Positions 8,025 to 15,250 of a stretch of DNA of 64,000 bases are shown here, in pieces. The DNA comes from JAOPZW01 sp963803375. GTDB lineage: Bacteria; Actinomycetota; Thermoleophilia; Solirubrobacterales; Solirubrobacteraceae. Position numbers and translations under genes: made by a program. The stretch is taken from NCBI GenBank assembly GCA_963803375.1, contig CAWDMB010000013.1, positions 1-64,000 of the forward strand, written 5' to 3'. The notes under the pieces are model-generated. The model was given only the letters and a program-made list of their open reading frames with translations, made no database searches and was not told where the DNA came from. How positions within the stretch are numbered: the stretch's first letter is position 1; each line of letters starts with the position of its first letter.

Positions 8025-10061
8025 GTGGGTACGCAGCGTTACGAAGCGGGCGTCCTCCTGGGGGCCGAGCACGCGGTTTCGCGCGTGCTCGGCGAGGTGC
8101 GCGACGAGGCCGAGGCCTACCCCCGGCTGCTCGCCGCCATCGGGCAGTCGCTCGCGTGGGACGTCGGCGCCGTGTGGACGGTGTCGGCGTCGGACGCGGC
8201 GCACATGCGTTGCGCGGAGCTGTGGCACGCGCCTGCCCCCTTCGAGCGGGCGGCGCGACGCACGAGCCTGGCGTTCGGCGAGGGCCTCCCCGGGCGCGTG
8301 TGGGCGACCACAGAGCCCGCGTGGGTCGAGGACGTCGTCGCCGACCAGAATTTCCCGCGCGCCCCGAGCGCCGCGCGCGCCGGCCTGCGCACCGCGTTCT
8401 GCTTTCCGCTCACCGGGGCGCGCGCCGTCCTCGGCGCGATCGAGTTCCTCGTGCGTGAGCGGCGCGAGCCCGACCACGAGCTGCTCGAGACGATGGCGAG
8501 CCTGGGCAGCCGCATCGGGCAGTCGGTGGAGCGCTGGCGCGCGGAGGACCGCCTGCGCGAGAGCGACGCCCGCAAGAGCGCGATCCTCGACGCCGCCCTG
8601 GACTGCATCGTCACCATCGACGCGGCGGGCCTCGTCGTCGAGGTCAACCAGGCCACCGAGCGCACGTTCGGCTACACGGCAAGCGAGATGATCGGGCGCG
8701 ACCTCGCCGATCTCGTCGTCCCGCCGCCCCTGCGCGAGGCGCACCGGCGAGGCGTCGCCCGCTACGTCGCCATCGGGCGACCGACGATCGCCGGCCACCC
8801 GCTCGAGCTGCCGGCGATGCGCGCCGACGGCAGCGAGTTCCCGGTCGAGATTGCGATTACCCGTCCGCAGGTCGCCGGCCCGCCGCTCTTCACGGGCTAC
8901 CTGCGCGACGCCGCCGAGCGCAAGCGCCACGAGCAGGCGCTGCGGTCGCTCGCCGACGAGCAGGCGGCGCTGCGTCGGGTCGCGACCACGGTCGCGAGCG
9001 AGGCCGAGCAGGAGCGCGTCTTCGCCGTCGTCACCGAGGAGGTCGGACGGCTGCTCGGCGGCCAGACGTCGAACATGGTGCGCTACGAGCCGGACGAGGC
9101 GGCCGTGGTCGTCGGCGCGTGGAGCACCGGCGCCGCGCGCTCGGTCCCGGTGGGGACCCGGATCACGCTGGACGGTCCGACGGTGGCGGCGCGGATCCTG
9201 CGCAGCGGGCGACCCGAGCGCCTCGACAGCTACGAGGGCGTGACGGGCTCGACGGTCGAGCTCCTGCGACGGCTGGGCTTCCGCTCGGCGGTGGGGGCGC
9301 CGATCGCGCTGGACGCCCGGCTCTGGGGCGCGGTGATGGTCTCCTCGCTCGAGGACGAGCCCTTCCCCCCGCGCTCCGAGCAGCGCATCGCCGACTTCGC
9401 CGAGCTCGTCGCGCTCGCGCTGGCCAACGCGCACGCGCGCGAGGAGCTCGCCGCGTCGCGCGCGCGCATCGTCCAGGCCGGCGATGCCGAGCGGAGGCGC
9501 ATCGAGCGCAACCTGCACGACGGCGCGCAGCAGCGGCTCGTCTCGCTGCTGCTGACCCTGCGCCTCTGCGACGCGAAGCTCGCCCGCGACGACCCAGACG
9601 CGCCCGAGCTCCTGCGCCGCGCGATCGCGGAGCTCTCCGACGCGCTCGCCGAGCTGCGCGAGCTCGCGCGCGGCATCCATCCGGCGATCCTCACCGACCG
9701 CGGGCTCGTGCCTGCGCTCGAGCTGCTGGCCGGCCGCACGAGCATCCCGGTCGCGATCTCCGTCACGGGCGACCTCCGGCTGCCGCGACCGGTCGAGGCC
9801 GCCGCCTACTACCTCGTCGCCGAGGCGCTCACGAACACCACCAAGCACGCGCGCGCGTCCGCGGCGCGCGTGCACGTGGCGCGCGAGCAGGGCGACGTGC
9901 TCATCGAGGTGTCCGACGACGGCGTCGGCGGCGCCGACGGGGGCACGGGCTCGGGCCTGCGCGGCCTGGCGGACCGCGTCGAGGCGCTCGGCGGCCGGCT
10001 CGAGCTCACGAGCGCGCCGGGCGCTGGGACGACGCTGCGGGCGCGGATCCCGTGCCCGTGA
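8025..10061 (+). CDS. Orphan sensor histidine kinase (GAF-PAS-GAF-HisKA_3-HATPase)
   Basis: A 678-residue soluble kinase of the NarL/DesK-linked HisKA_3 type. Domains in order: GAF (about 10-170), PAS (about 180-300, ALDCIVTIDAAGLVVEVN, then TERTFGYTASEMIG), GAF (about 320-460), dimerisation helix RRIERNLHDGAQQRL with phospho-acceptor His498, and a HATPase with EALTNTTKHA, DDGVGG and GLRGLADRV. No membrane segment, so the signal is intracellular. No response regulator is adjacent. GTG 8025 is chosen because the family begins there; ATG 7956 would translate the tandem repeat. Either start is possible. Confidence 0.8.
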   Translation: MGTQRYEAGVLLGAEHAVSRVLGEVRDEAEAYPRLLAAIGQSLAWDVGAVWTVSASDAAHMRCAELWHAPAPFERAARRTSLAFGEGLPGRVWATTEPAWVEDVVADQNFPRAPSAARAGLRTAFCFPLTGARAVLGAIEFLVRERREPDHELLETMASLGSRIGQSVERWRAEDRLRESDARKSAILDAALDCIVTIDAAGLVVEVNQATERTFGYTASEMIGRDLADLVVPPPLREAHRRGVARYVAIGRPTIAGHPLELPAMRADGSEFPVEIAITRPQVAGPPLFTGYLRDAAERKRHEQALRSLADEQAALRRVATTVASEAEQERVFAVVTEEVGRLLGGQTSNMVRYEPDEAAVVVGAWSTGAARSVPVGTRITLDGPTVAARILRSGRPERLDSYEGVTGSTVELLRRLGFRSAVGAPIALDARLWGAVMVSSLEDEPFPPRSEQRIADFAELVALALANAHAREELAASRARIVQAGDAERRRIERNLHDGAQQRLVSLLLTLRLCDAKLARDDPDAPELLRRAIAELSDALAELRELARGIHPAILTDRGLVPALELLAGRTSIPVAISVTGDLRLPRPVEAAAYYLVAEALTNTTKHARASAARVHVAREQGDVLIEVSDDGVGGADGGTGSGLRGLADRVEALGGRLELTSAPGAGTTLRARIPCP

Positions 10062-10238
10062 GACGCAGACGACGCGTGCGACTCCCGGACTCCTCCCCCC
10101 GGCCCGTCACGCCGGGATGCCGGCGCTCGGCCGAGCTGCAGTTGGCGGCTGTCCGCACCCTCGTGGTTCGGCGCGGGCGCATCGCCGACGGGTGCAGACC
10201 CCGCGGTGGAGGGTCGCGGGCGTGTCTACCGTCCGCTC

Positions 10239-10367
10239 ATGCTCTCCGTGCTCCTCTTGATGGCCATCCTCGCCGCGCTAGGCTTCCTGGCCGTGCGCTT
10301 CGGCGCCGACTCGCGTCCCGGCGCCGACGAGCTCTTCGACCGGCTGCGCGCCGGCCGAGTCCTCTGA
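10239..10367 (+). CDS. Small single-span membrane protein
   Basis: A 42-residue frame: hydrophobic helix at 1-20 (MLSVLLLMAILAALGFLAV) followed by RFGADSRPGADELFDRLRAG. The membrane helix plus a short conserved-looking RFGADSR tail is a layout seen in small actinobacterial hypothetical proteins. No good ribosome site is visible. It sits between the histidine kinase and the ltrA fragment and shares no evident function with either. Confidence 0.5.
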   Translation: MLSVLLLMAILAALGFLAVRFGADSRPGADELFDRLRAGRVL

Positions 10368-10434
10368 CTCGCCGGCTCGGACGCATCCCCGGGGCCTCGG
10401 TCGTGCCTCGCGAGTGAGCGCGAGCGGTGGCGGG

Positions 10435-11007
10435 TCAGGCCGGCCCGCGCGTGAGCAGCGCCTCGTAGCCGCAGAGCGCGCCGAGCAACGCCGCCAGCGC
10501 CGCCGCCAGCGCCCACGCCGGCAGCCCGCCTCCGACTGCGAAGACCGCGAGCGCGCCCGCCGCGGCGACGAGCTTGGCGCCGCTGACGGCGCCCACGAGG
10601 CGCAGGCGGAACGCGACGTGGCCGGCGAGGTAGGCCGTTACGCCGCCGGTGAGCGCGAGGCGCGACGCGGTGTCGAGCGGCTCGCCGACGTCGTGGACCG
10701 CCGCCTTCACGCCGACGGCGAAGACGATGATCCCCGCGACGAGGACGAGGTGCAGATAGCTGTAGGCGTCGGCCGCCGCGAGGACGGGGTCGCCGTGCGC
10801 GCGCAGGCGTTCCTCGGCGGTGGCGGCGAAGCGGTGGAAGTACGTCCACCACAGCTCGAGCGTGATGAGCAGCCCGAGCGTCGCCGTGGCGACGAGGCCC
10901 GCGTCCACGGCCCTGTCGCCCGCGCCGACGCCGATCGCGACGATCGACTCGCCGAGGCAGATGATGATGAACAGGCCGTAGCGCTCGGCGAAGTGCGCCA
11001 CGGCCAT
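10435..11007 (-). pseudogene. ltrA: Low temperature requirement protein A (LtrA), C-terminal half
   Basis: 190 codons encode only the second half of LtrA: it starts at the family's central motif HFAERYGLFIIICLGESIVAIG and continues with five or six membrane helices to LTRGPA. LtrA proteins are about 370-400 residues with this motif in the middle. The missing first half lies 500 bp away on the opposite strand (11510-12053). The 5' boundary coincides with the truncated start of the SnoaL-like frame, marking a rearrangement junction near 11005. LtrA's role is poorly known (cold-growth phenotype in Listeria). Confidence 0.85.
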
Positions 11008-11362
11008 CGAGCTCTACAACGACCGCAGCGACGTAGCCGAGTTTCTGTCGTTGCTCGCGCCCGACGTTGAGATGCGGACCCCAGGCGGGGTGCGGTTGCG
11101 TGGACCTGAGGCAGCGCGCGCTTGGTTCCAGGAGAGCTTCGACAACGTGCGTCCGCGGATCATCGCGGATCGGCTCGTTGGACGGGGTGACACCGTGGTT
11201 GGACTCGGCAGAATCGAGGTGCGATGGATCGAGTCAGACGAAATCGCTTACGAGTCCGAGAGCGCGGCGGTGTTCCGGTTTCGCGGCGGGAAGCTGCGTT
11301 CGTGGCAGCCATTCGAGAGCCATTCCGCCGCCCTGGAGGCCGCGGGGCCACTAGCGGAGTAG
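11006..11362 (+). pseudogene. SnoaL/NTF2-like protein, 5'-truncated
   Basis: The frame reads IELYNDRSDVAEFLSLLAPD at the junction, then RGPEAARAWFQESFDN and EVRWIESDEIAYESE to the stop at 11362: a SnoaL/NTF2-like alpha+beta barrel of about 118 codons. The family has roughly 10-20 residues plus a start codon before IELYND, which are absent here because the sequence changes to antisense ltrA at about 11005. The first in-frame starts, TTG 11051 and ATG 11072, would cut into the first helix. Function unknown; fold members include enzymes and sigma-factor-associated proteins. Confidence 0.65.
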
Positions 11363-11509
11363 GCGCGCGAGGAAGACGGGGCGACGTACGTCCTGAGACG
11401 TCGACGAGTCGCGGGTGCGCGTGCTCGTCTGTTTGCATCGACGCGCCCACGAAGTGCGACGACCCGTCGTCCGCGCTTCAGCGGCGCGTCCGTTACAACC
11501 TCGTCAGGG

Positions 11510-12193
11510 ATGCCGATATCCGTCGAGCGCCGCACGACACCCGTCGAGCTGCTCTGGGACCTCGTCTTCGTGTTCGCCATCACGCAGGTGACCGCGCTGC
11601 TGGCAGACGATCTTTCCTGGCCGGGCTTCGGGCGGTCGATGCTCGTCCTAGCGCTCGTCTGGTGGGCGTGGTCGGCGTTCGTCTGGGCGGCCAACGCCGA
11701 GGACGCCGAGTCGGGGGCGCTGCACGCGGTCCTGCTCGCGGCGACGCTGCTGATCTTCATCGTCGGGATCGCGGTGCCCGACGCCTTCTCGGACGAGGCG
11801 ACGCTCTTCGCGCTCGCGTACGCGGGCGTGCGCTTCATGCATCTCGCGATCTACGTCCACGCCTCGCGGCTCGGGCGGGCCTCGTGGGCGGCGATCGCGG
11901 GCTTCGCGCTGACCGTGACGATCGGGATGGCGCTGCTCGTCGTCGGGTCGCTCTTCGAGGGCGCGGTCCGCGTGGCGCTCTGGGCGCTCGCGGCCGCGAT
12001 CGACTACGCCGGGCCGGCATGGCTGACGCGCGAGCGCCTGCGCGGCCTGCAGAGGCCCGCCGTCGGAACTCGGCATCCAAGGGAGCGACGAGCGAAAGGT
12101 CGAGCCGCCCACCCCGATGCTGTCGGTATCGTCGCGGAGCAGCGGTCTTGCCCTGCGCTCCTGTTCCTCGTCCCAAGGCAGGGCTCTCGATGA
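11510..12193 (+). pseudogene. ltrA: Low temperature requirement protein A (LtrA), N-terminal half
   Basis: Residues 1-181 are the first half of LtrA: ERRTTPVELLWDLVFVFAIT at the N-terminus, several membrane helices and the mid-protein DYAGPAWLTRERL. After about 12053 the homology ends and the frame continues as a polar Arg-rich tail of 46 codons with no membrane character. The other half is on the opposite strand at 10435-11007; the two together give one complete protein of about 370 residues. The following 12194-12361 holds no recognisable gene. Confidence 0.8.
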
Positions 12194-12361
12194 GCCTCCG
12201 CGAGACGCCCGCAAAGGAGTCGAAGCGAGGCTGAGCACTCGGTCGAGACTCCCGCCTCGGCGTCTTGGCAGCGACGCCTTGTGAGCGCCATCGGCTTGCC
12301 GCCGCACTGTTGTCGCGCGCGCATCCGTCTCGGCGACGCGCGGATGGCCGCCGAGCTGTTG

Positions 12362-13768
12362 CTACGGCTCGATGTTCTGGTTCAGCCGGAAGAAGTTCGT
12401 CGGGTCGTATGCGCGCTTCAGCTCGACCAAGCGCTCGTAATGCCGGTCGCCGTAGGCCTGGCGGACCCGCTCGGCCCCCTCGTCGCCGAGGAAGTTGAGG
12501 TAGACGCGCCCGCCCGCATGCGGCTGCATGGCCGAGAAGAAGTCGCGCGCCCAGCCGATGTGGCGGTCGGCCTCGGGGTCGTCCTCGGTCCAGACGGCGC
12601 AGATGTTCACGTTGTGGGCCGCGCCGCGCTGGCTGAAGGCGGTCTCGCCCTCGGCCACGCGACCGAGGGCGCCGCCGAGCTGGAAGACGATGCAGTACGA
12701 CTTCGGCGAGGTGAGCGTCGAGGCGCGTTCGACGAGCGTCTCGATCGCGTCGTCTGTGAGCGGCGGCAGCTCGACCGACTTCCAGTAGTAGTGCCAGCCG
12801 TGCGGCACCGAGGGGTCGAACATCGCCTGCAAGGCCGCGTAGGGCTTCGGCTCGAGCAGGTCGACGATCGGGCGGCCGAACTGCTTGAGCGGGCGGACGA
12901 CCTCGGCGCCGTCCTCGGGGGATCCCGCGTAGCAGGCGCCGACGATCACGATCGGCTTGCCGTGTACGTCCTCCGGTAGGAACGGGAGCGGGGGCGCAAC
13001 CCGCGGCTCGAAGATCGTCGTCAGCTCGTCGGGCGCATCGGCGATGAACTCGCGATAGAAGCGCAGCACGTCGGGCGCGTCGGCGAGCGGGTAGAAGATC
13101 GGCCCCGCGAGCACGTTCGGGCCCACGGGATGAAGCCGGTACTCGAACGAGGTGACGATCCCGAAGTTGCCGTCGCCGCCGCGGATGCCCCAGAAGAGCT
13201 CGGGGTTCTCCTCCTCGCTCGCAGTCACGAGCTTGCCCTCGGCCGTCACGACGTCCGCGGAGACGAGGTTGTCGACGGTCGCGCCGTACTTCCGCATCAG
13301 CCACCCGATCCCGCCGCCAAGGGTCAGCCCCGCGATGCCGGTATGGGTGACGATCCCGCCGACGGTGGCCAGGCCGTGAAGCTGCGTCTCGCGGTCGAGC
13401 TCGCCCCAGAGCACGCCGGCCTCGGCCCTGGCGGTGCGCGCCGCCGGGTCGACCCTGATCCCCTTCATCGGCGAAAGGTCGATCACGAGGCCACCGTCGC
13501 AGAGCGCATGACCACCGACGCCATGGCCGCCGGAGCGCACCGCCACAAGTAGGTCACGCTCGCGCGCGAAGCGAACCGCCGCGACGACGTCGGCGACTCC
13601 GGTGCAGCGAGCGACGCAGGCGGGACGGCGGTCGATCGCACCGTTCCAGATCGCGCGCGCGGCGTCGTAGCCTTCGTCGTCGGGATCGATCACCGGGCCG
13701 CGGATAGAGTCGCGCAGACGCTCGAGGTCGGTGGCCGCCGCCGCCAGTGTTGTCGTCTCGGTAGTCAT
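12362..13768 (-). CDS. FAD-binding oxidoreductase, berberine bridge enzyme type
   Basis: A 468-residue PCMH/VAO-fold flavoprotein. FAD-binding motif VRSGGHGVGGH holds His82, the usual site of 8alpha-histidyl FAD attachment; GIAGLTLGGGIGWLMRKYG and WGIRGGDGNFGIV follow, and the C-terminal BBE motif YDPTNFFRLNQNI is intact. The cysteine used for a second covalent FAD bond in some relatives is absent (THTGIAGLTL region), so attachment is probably single. Such enzymes oxidise sugars, alkaloids or other secondary metabolites; substrate unknown. Divergent from an HxlR regulator that likely controls it. The -10 box TAGCGT ends 7 bases before ATG, so the mRNA is probably leaderless. Confidence 0.88.
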   Translation of the reverse strand: MTTETTTLAAAATDLERLRDSIRGPVIDPDDEGYDAARAIWNGAIDRRPACVARCTGVADVVAAVRFARERDLLVAVRSGGHGVGGHALCDGGLVIDLSPMKGIRVDPAARTARAEAGVLWGELDRETQLHGLATVGGIVTHTGIAGLTLGGGIGWLMRKYGATVDNLVSADVVTAEGKLVTASEEENPELFWGIRGGDGNFGIVTSFEYRLHPVGPNVLAGPIFYPLADAPDVLRFYREFIADAPDELTTIFEPRVAPPLPFLPEDVHGKPIVIVGACYAGSPEDGAEVVRPLKQFGRPIVDLLEPKPYAALQAMFDPSVPHGWHYYWKSVELPPLTDDAIETLVERASTLTSPKSYCIVFQLGGALGRVAEGETAFSQRGAAHNVNICAVWTEDDPEADRHIGWARDFFSAMQPHAGGRVYLNFLGDEGAERVRQAYGDRHYERLVELKRAYDPTNFFRLNQNIEP

Positions 13769-13775
13769 GACGCCG

Positions 13776-13781
13776 ACGCTA
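13776..13781 (-). promoter_or_regulatory. -10 box of the BBE-type oxidase gene (leaderless)
   Basis: TAGCGT on the minus strand fits TANNNT and is followed by seven bases and then the ATG at 13768, the spacing expected if transcription starts at or next to the start codon. Confidence 0.45.
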
Positions 13782-13811
13782 CGCGGGTTGCCGCCACGGG
13801 CTAGACCGAAT

Positions 13812-13831
13812 TTCGAACCAACCGGTTCGAA
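13812..13831. promoter_or_regulatory. Perfect 8-bp inverted repeat, likely HxlR operator
   Basis: TTCGAACC-AACC-GGTTCGAA lies in the 104-bp gap between the divergent oxidase and HxlR genes. Its edges lie about 30 bp upstream of each -10 box (13776-13781 minus, 13858-13863 plus), next to both expected -35 regions, where a dimeric winged-helix repressor could control both genes. Confidence 0.6.
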
Positions 13832-13872
13832 TCCCGAACCTGGCGCGCATCCGGGGCTAGCATCTCCGGAGG

Positions 13873-14637
13873 ATGCGGAGCTACGCGCAGTACTGTCCGA
13901 TCGCCAAGGCGAGCGAGATCCTCGGTGACCGCTGGACGCTCCTGATCGTGCGCGAGATGCTGGGCGGTGCGAGCGGGTTCAACGAGCTCCAGCGCGGCCT
14001 GCCGGGGATCTCGCGCTCGGTCCTCGCCGATCGGCTGCGCTCGCTCGAGCGAGCCGAGATCGTCGAGCGGCGCACCGGCCCCACGGGGAGGACGCTGGAC
14101 TATCGCCTGACGCGCGCCGGCCGGGACCTGGAGGCGGTCGTGCAGGCGATCGGGGAGTGGGGGGTGACCTGGTCGTTCACGGATCCCCGCCCCGAGGAGC
14201 TAGACCCCGACCTCTTGATCGTCTGGATGGCCCGCCACGTCGATCGTGAGCAGCTTCCCCCGGATCGCACGGTGGTCCAGTTCGACTTCCGCGACCCGGC
14301 GAAGCGCTACTGGATGGTGCTCGAGCCCTCCGAGGTCTCGGTCTGCCTCCAGCACCCCGGGTTCGACGTCGACGTCAAGGTCACGGTCGACACTGCGACC
14401 CTCTACCGCGTCTACCTGGGGCGCGCCGAGATGGCCGGCGCGCTCCGGGCTCGCAAGCTGACTTTGAGCGGCCCGAGGGCGCTTCAGCGCGGGTTCGGAC
14501 GCTGGTTCGCCTGGAGCGCGTTCGCACCCGCCAGCCGGCGGGCCGACGAGCGCCGCAGGGCAGCGTCACGACTCGCAGGCCCCCAGAGGGTGCGGGTCGA
14601 ACAGCCGCTGCCAATGCATCCTCGCTCCAGAGCGTGA
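13873..14637 (+). CDS. HxlR-family transcriptional regulator with C-terminal sterol-carrier-like domain
   Basis: A 254-residue protein. Residues 1-100 are an HxlR winged helix: YCPIAKASEILGDRWTLLIV, then GFNELQRGLPGISRSVLADR and DYRLTRAGRDLE. Residues 120-210 resemble the SCP2-like domain often fused to HxlR regulators (MVLEPSEVSVCLQHPGFDVD, MAGALRARKLTLSGP). The C-terminus is Arg-rich. ATG 13873 matches the family start; the GGAGG directly abutting it is too close to act as a normal ribosome site, while TAGCAT 10 bases upstream fits a leaderless or near-leaderless promoter. Probably regulates itself and the divergent oxidase through the palindrome between them. Confidence 0.85.
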   Translation: MRSYAQYCPIAKASEILGDRWTLLIVREMLGGASGFNELQRGLPGISRSVLADRLRSLERAEIVERRTGPTGRTLDYRLTRAGRDLEAVVQAIGEWGVTWSFTDPRPEELDPDLLIVWMARHVDREQLPPDRTVVQFDFRDPAKRYWMVLEPSEVSVCLQHPGFDVDVKVTVDTATLYRVYLGRAEMAGALRARKLTLSGPRALQRGFGRWFAWSAFAPASRRADERRRAASRLAGPQRVRVEQPLPMHPRSRA

Positions 14638-14799
14638 GCGAGGGGAGCGCCGTCTGCAAAGCCCGAATGAGGGTGTGAGGAGCGACGTTCGCGGGGGGAC
14701 GTCTCGTGCAGGCTCCTCCTTCGCTCCCCGAAGCGAGCGTCCGGTTTCATCCGCGTGACTCTCACCTGGACGAAGCAGCAGGCGTCCGCCAGCACGCGA

Positions 14800-15000
14800 T
14801 CGGTCAGCTCCTGCTCGACTTGCTCGTACGCGGGTTCGCCCGCTTCGTGGGCGAGGGCCGCGGCACGCCCGCGCCGGTCGCGCCCACCGAGCAGGCTCGT
14901 AGTCGGCGGCCTCTACCGGTACGTGCGCAATCCGATGTACCTCGCGGTCGTCGCGACGATCGTCGGGCAGGCGCTCGCGCACGCTGGACCGGCGACCCGC
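14800..15000 (+). pseudogene. Decayed isoprenylcysteine methyltransferase-like gene
   Basis: Two adjacent frames together give the conserved middle of the methyltransferase family related to ICMT: FARFVGEGRGTPAPVAPTE in one frame up to about 14893, then RLVVGGLYRYVRNPMYLAV in the next. A single extra base near 14892 separates them. Normal members have membrane helices before and a long C-terminal part after this; here homology ends about 15000 without them. The surrounding 14638-15203 shows no other gene. The remnant supports the view that this region is decaying. Confidence 0.65.
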
Positions 15001-15203
15001 GCCGTGCGAGTAGCGCCCACATCCCCCTTTGGCCCCTACTTGAGGCGGCCGAGAGGCGCACCAGGACCGCGACAAGAGCCCGAGGTAACTCGCGTCGCGC
15101 GCGGCAGCGCGTCAGTGAGCGGTTTGGCACGGCGGACGCTCAGCGAGTCAGGCAGGCTGCAGCCTCGCCCGGCCGTTCGGGCTGTGATGCTGGGCGCGCT
15201 GGG

Positions 15204-15239
15204 ATCGGGCGCCCGCGGCGCACGCCGCGGCCGCCCGAT
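15204..15239 (-). terminator. Strong hairpin after the substrate-binding lipoprotein gene
   Basis: Two 16-base arms (15204-15219 and 15224-15239) pair with one mismatch around the loop GCAC. It lies 12 bases beyond the TAG of the gene at 15251-17026. There is no U run, which is common for terminators in GC-rich Actinomycetota. Confidence 0.6.
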
Positions 15240-15250
15240 TTCAGCGTGGG

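Noticed and set aside
11005..12053. Clean single inversion as a full explanation of the ltrA/SnoaL junctions
   Set aside because: The missing SnoaL start is not visible on the minus strand beyond 12053, so a simple two-breakpoint inversion does not account for everything.
12054..12361. Possible transposase or integrase remnant
   Set aside because: No DDE, HTH or recombinase motif and no terminal repeats could be found in either strand.
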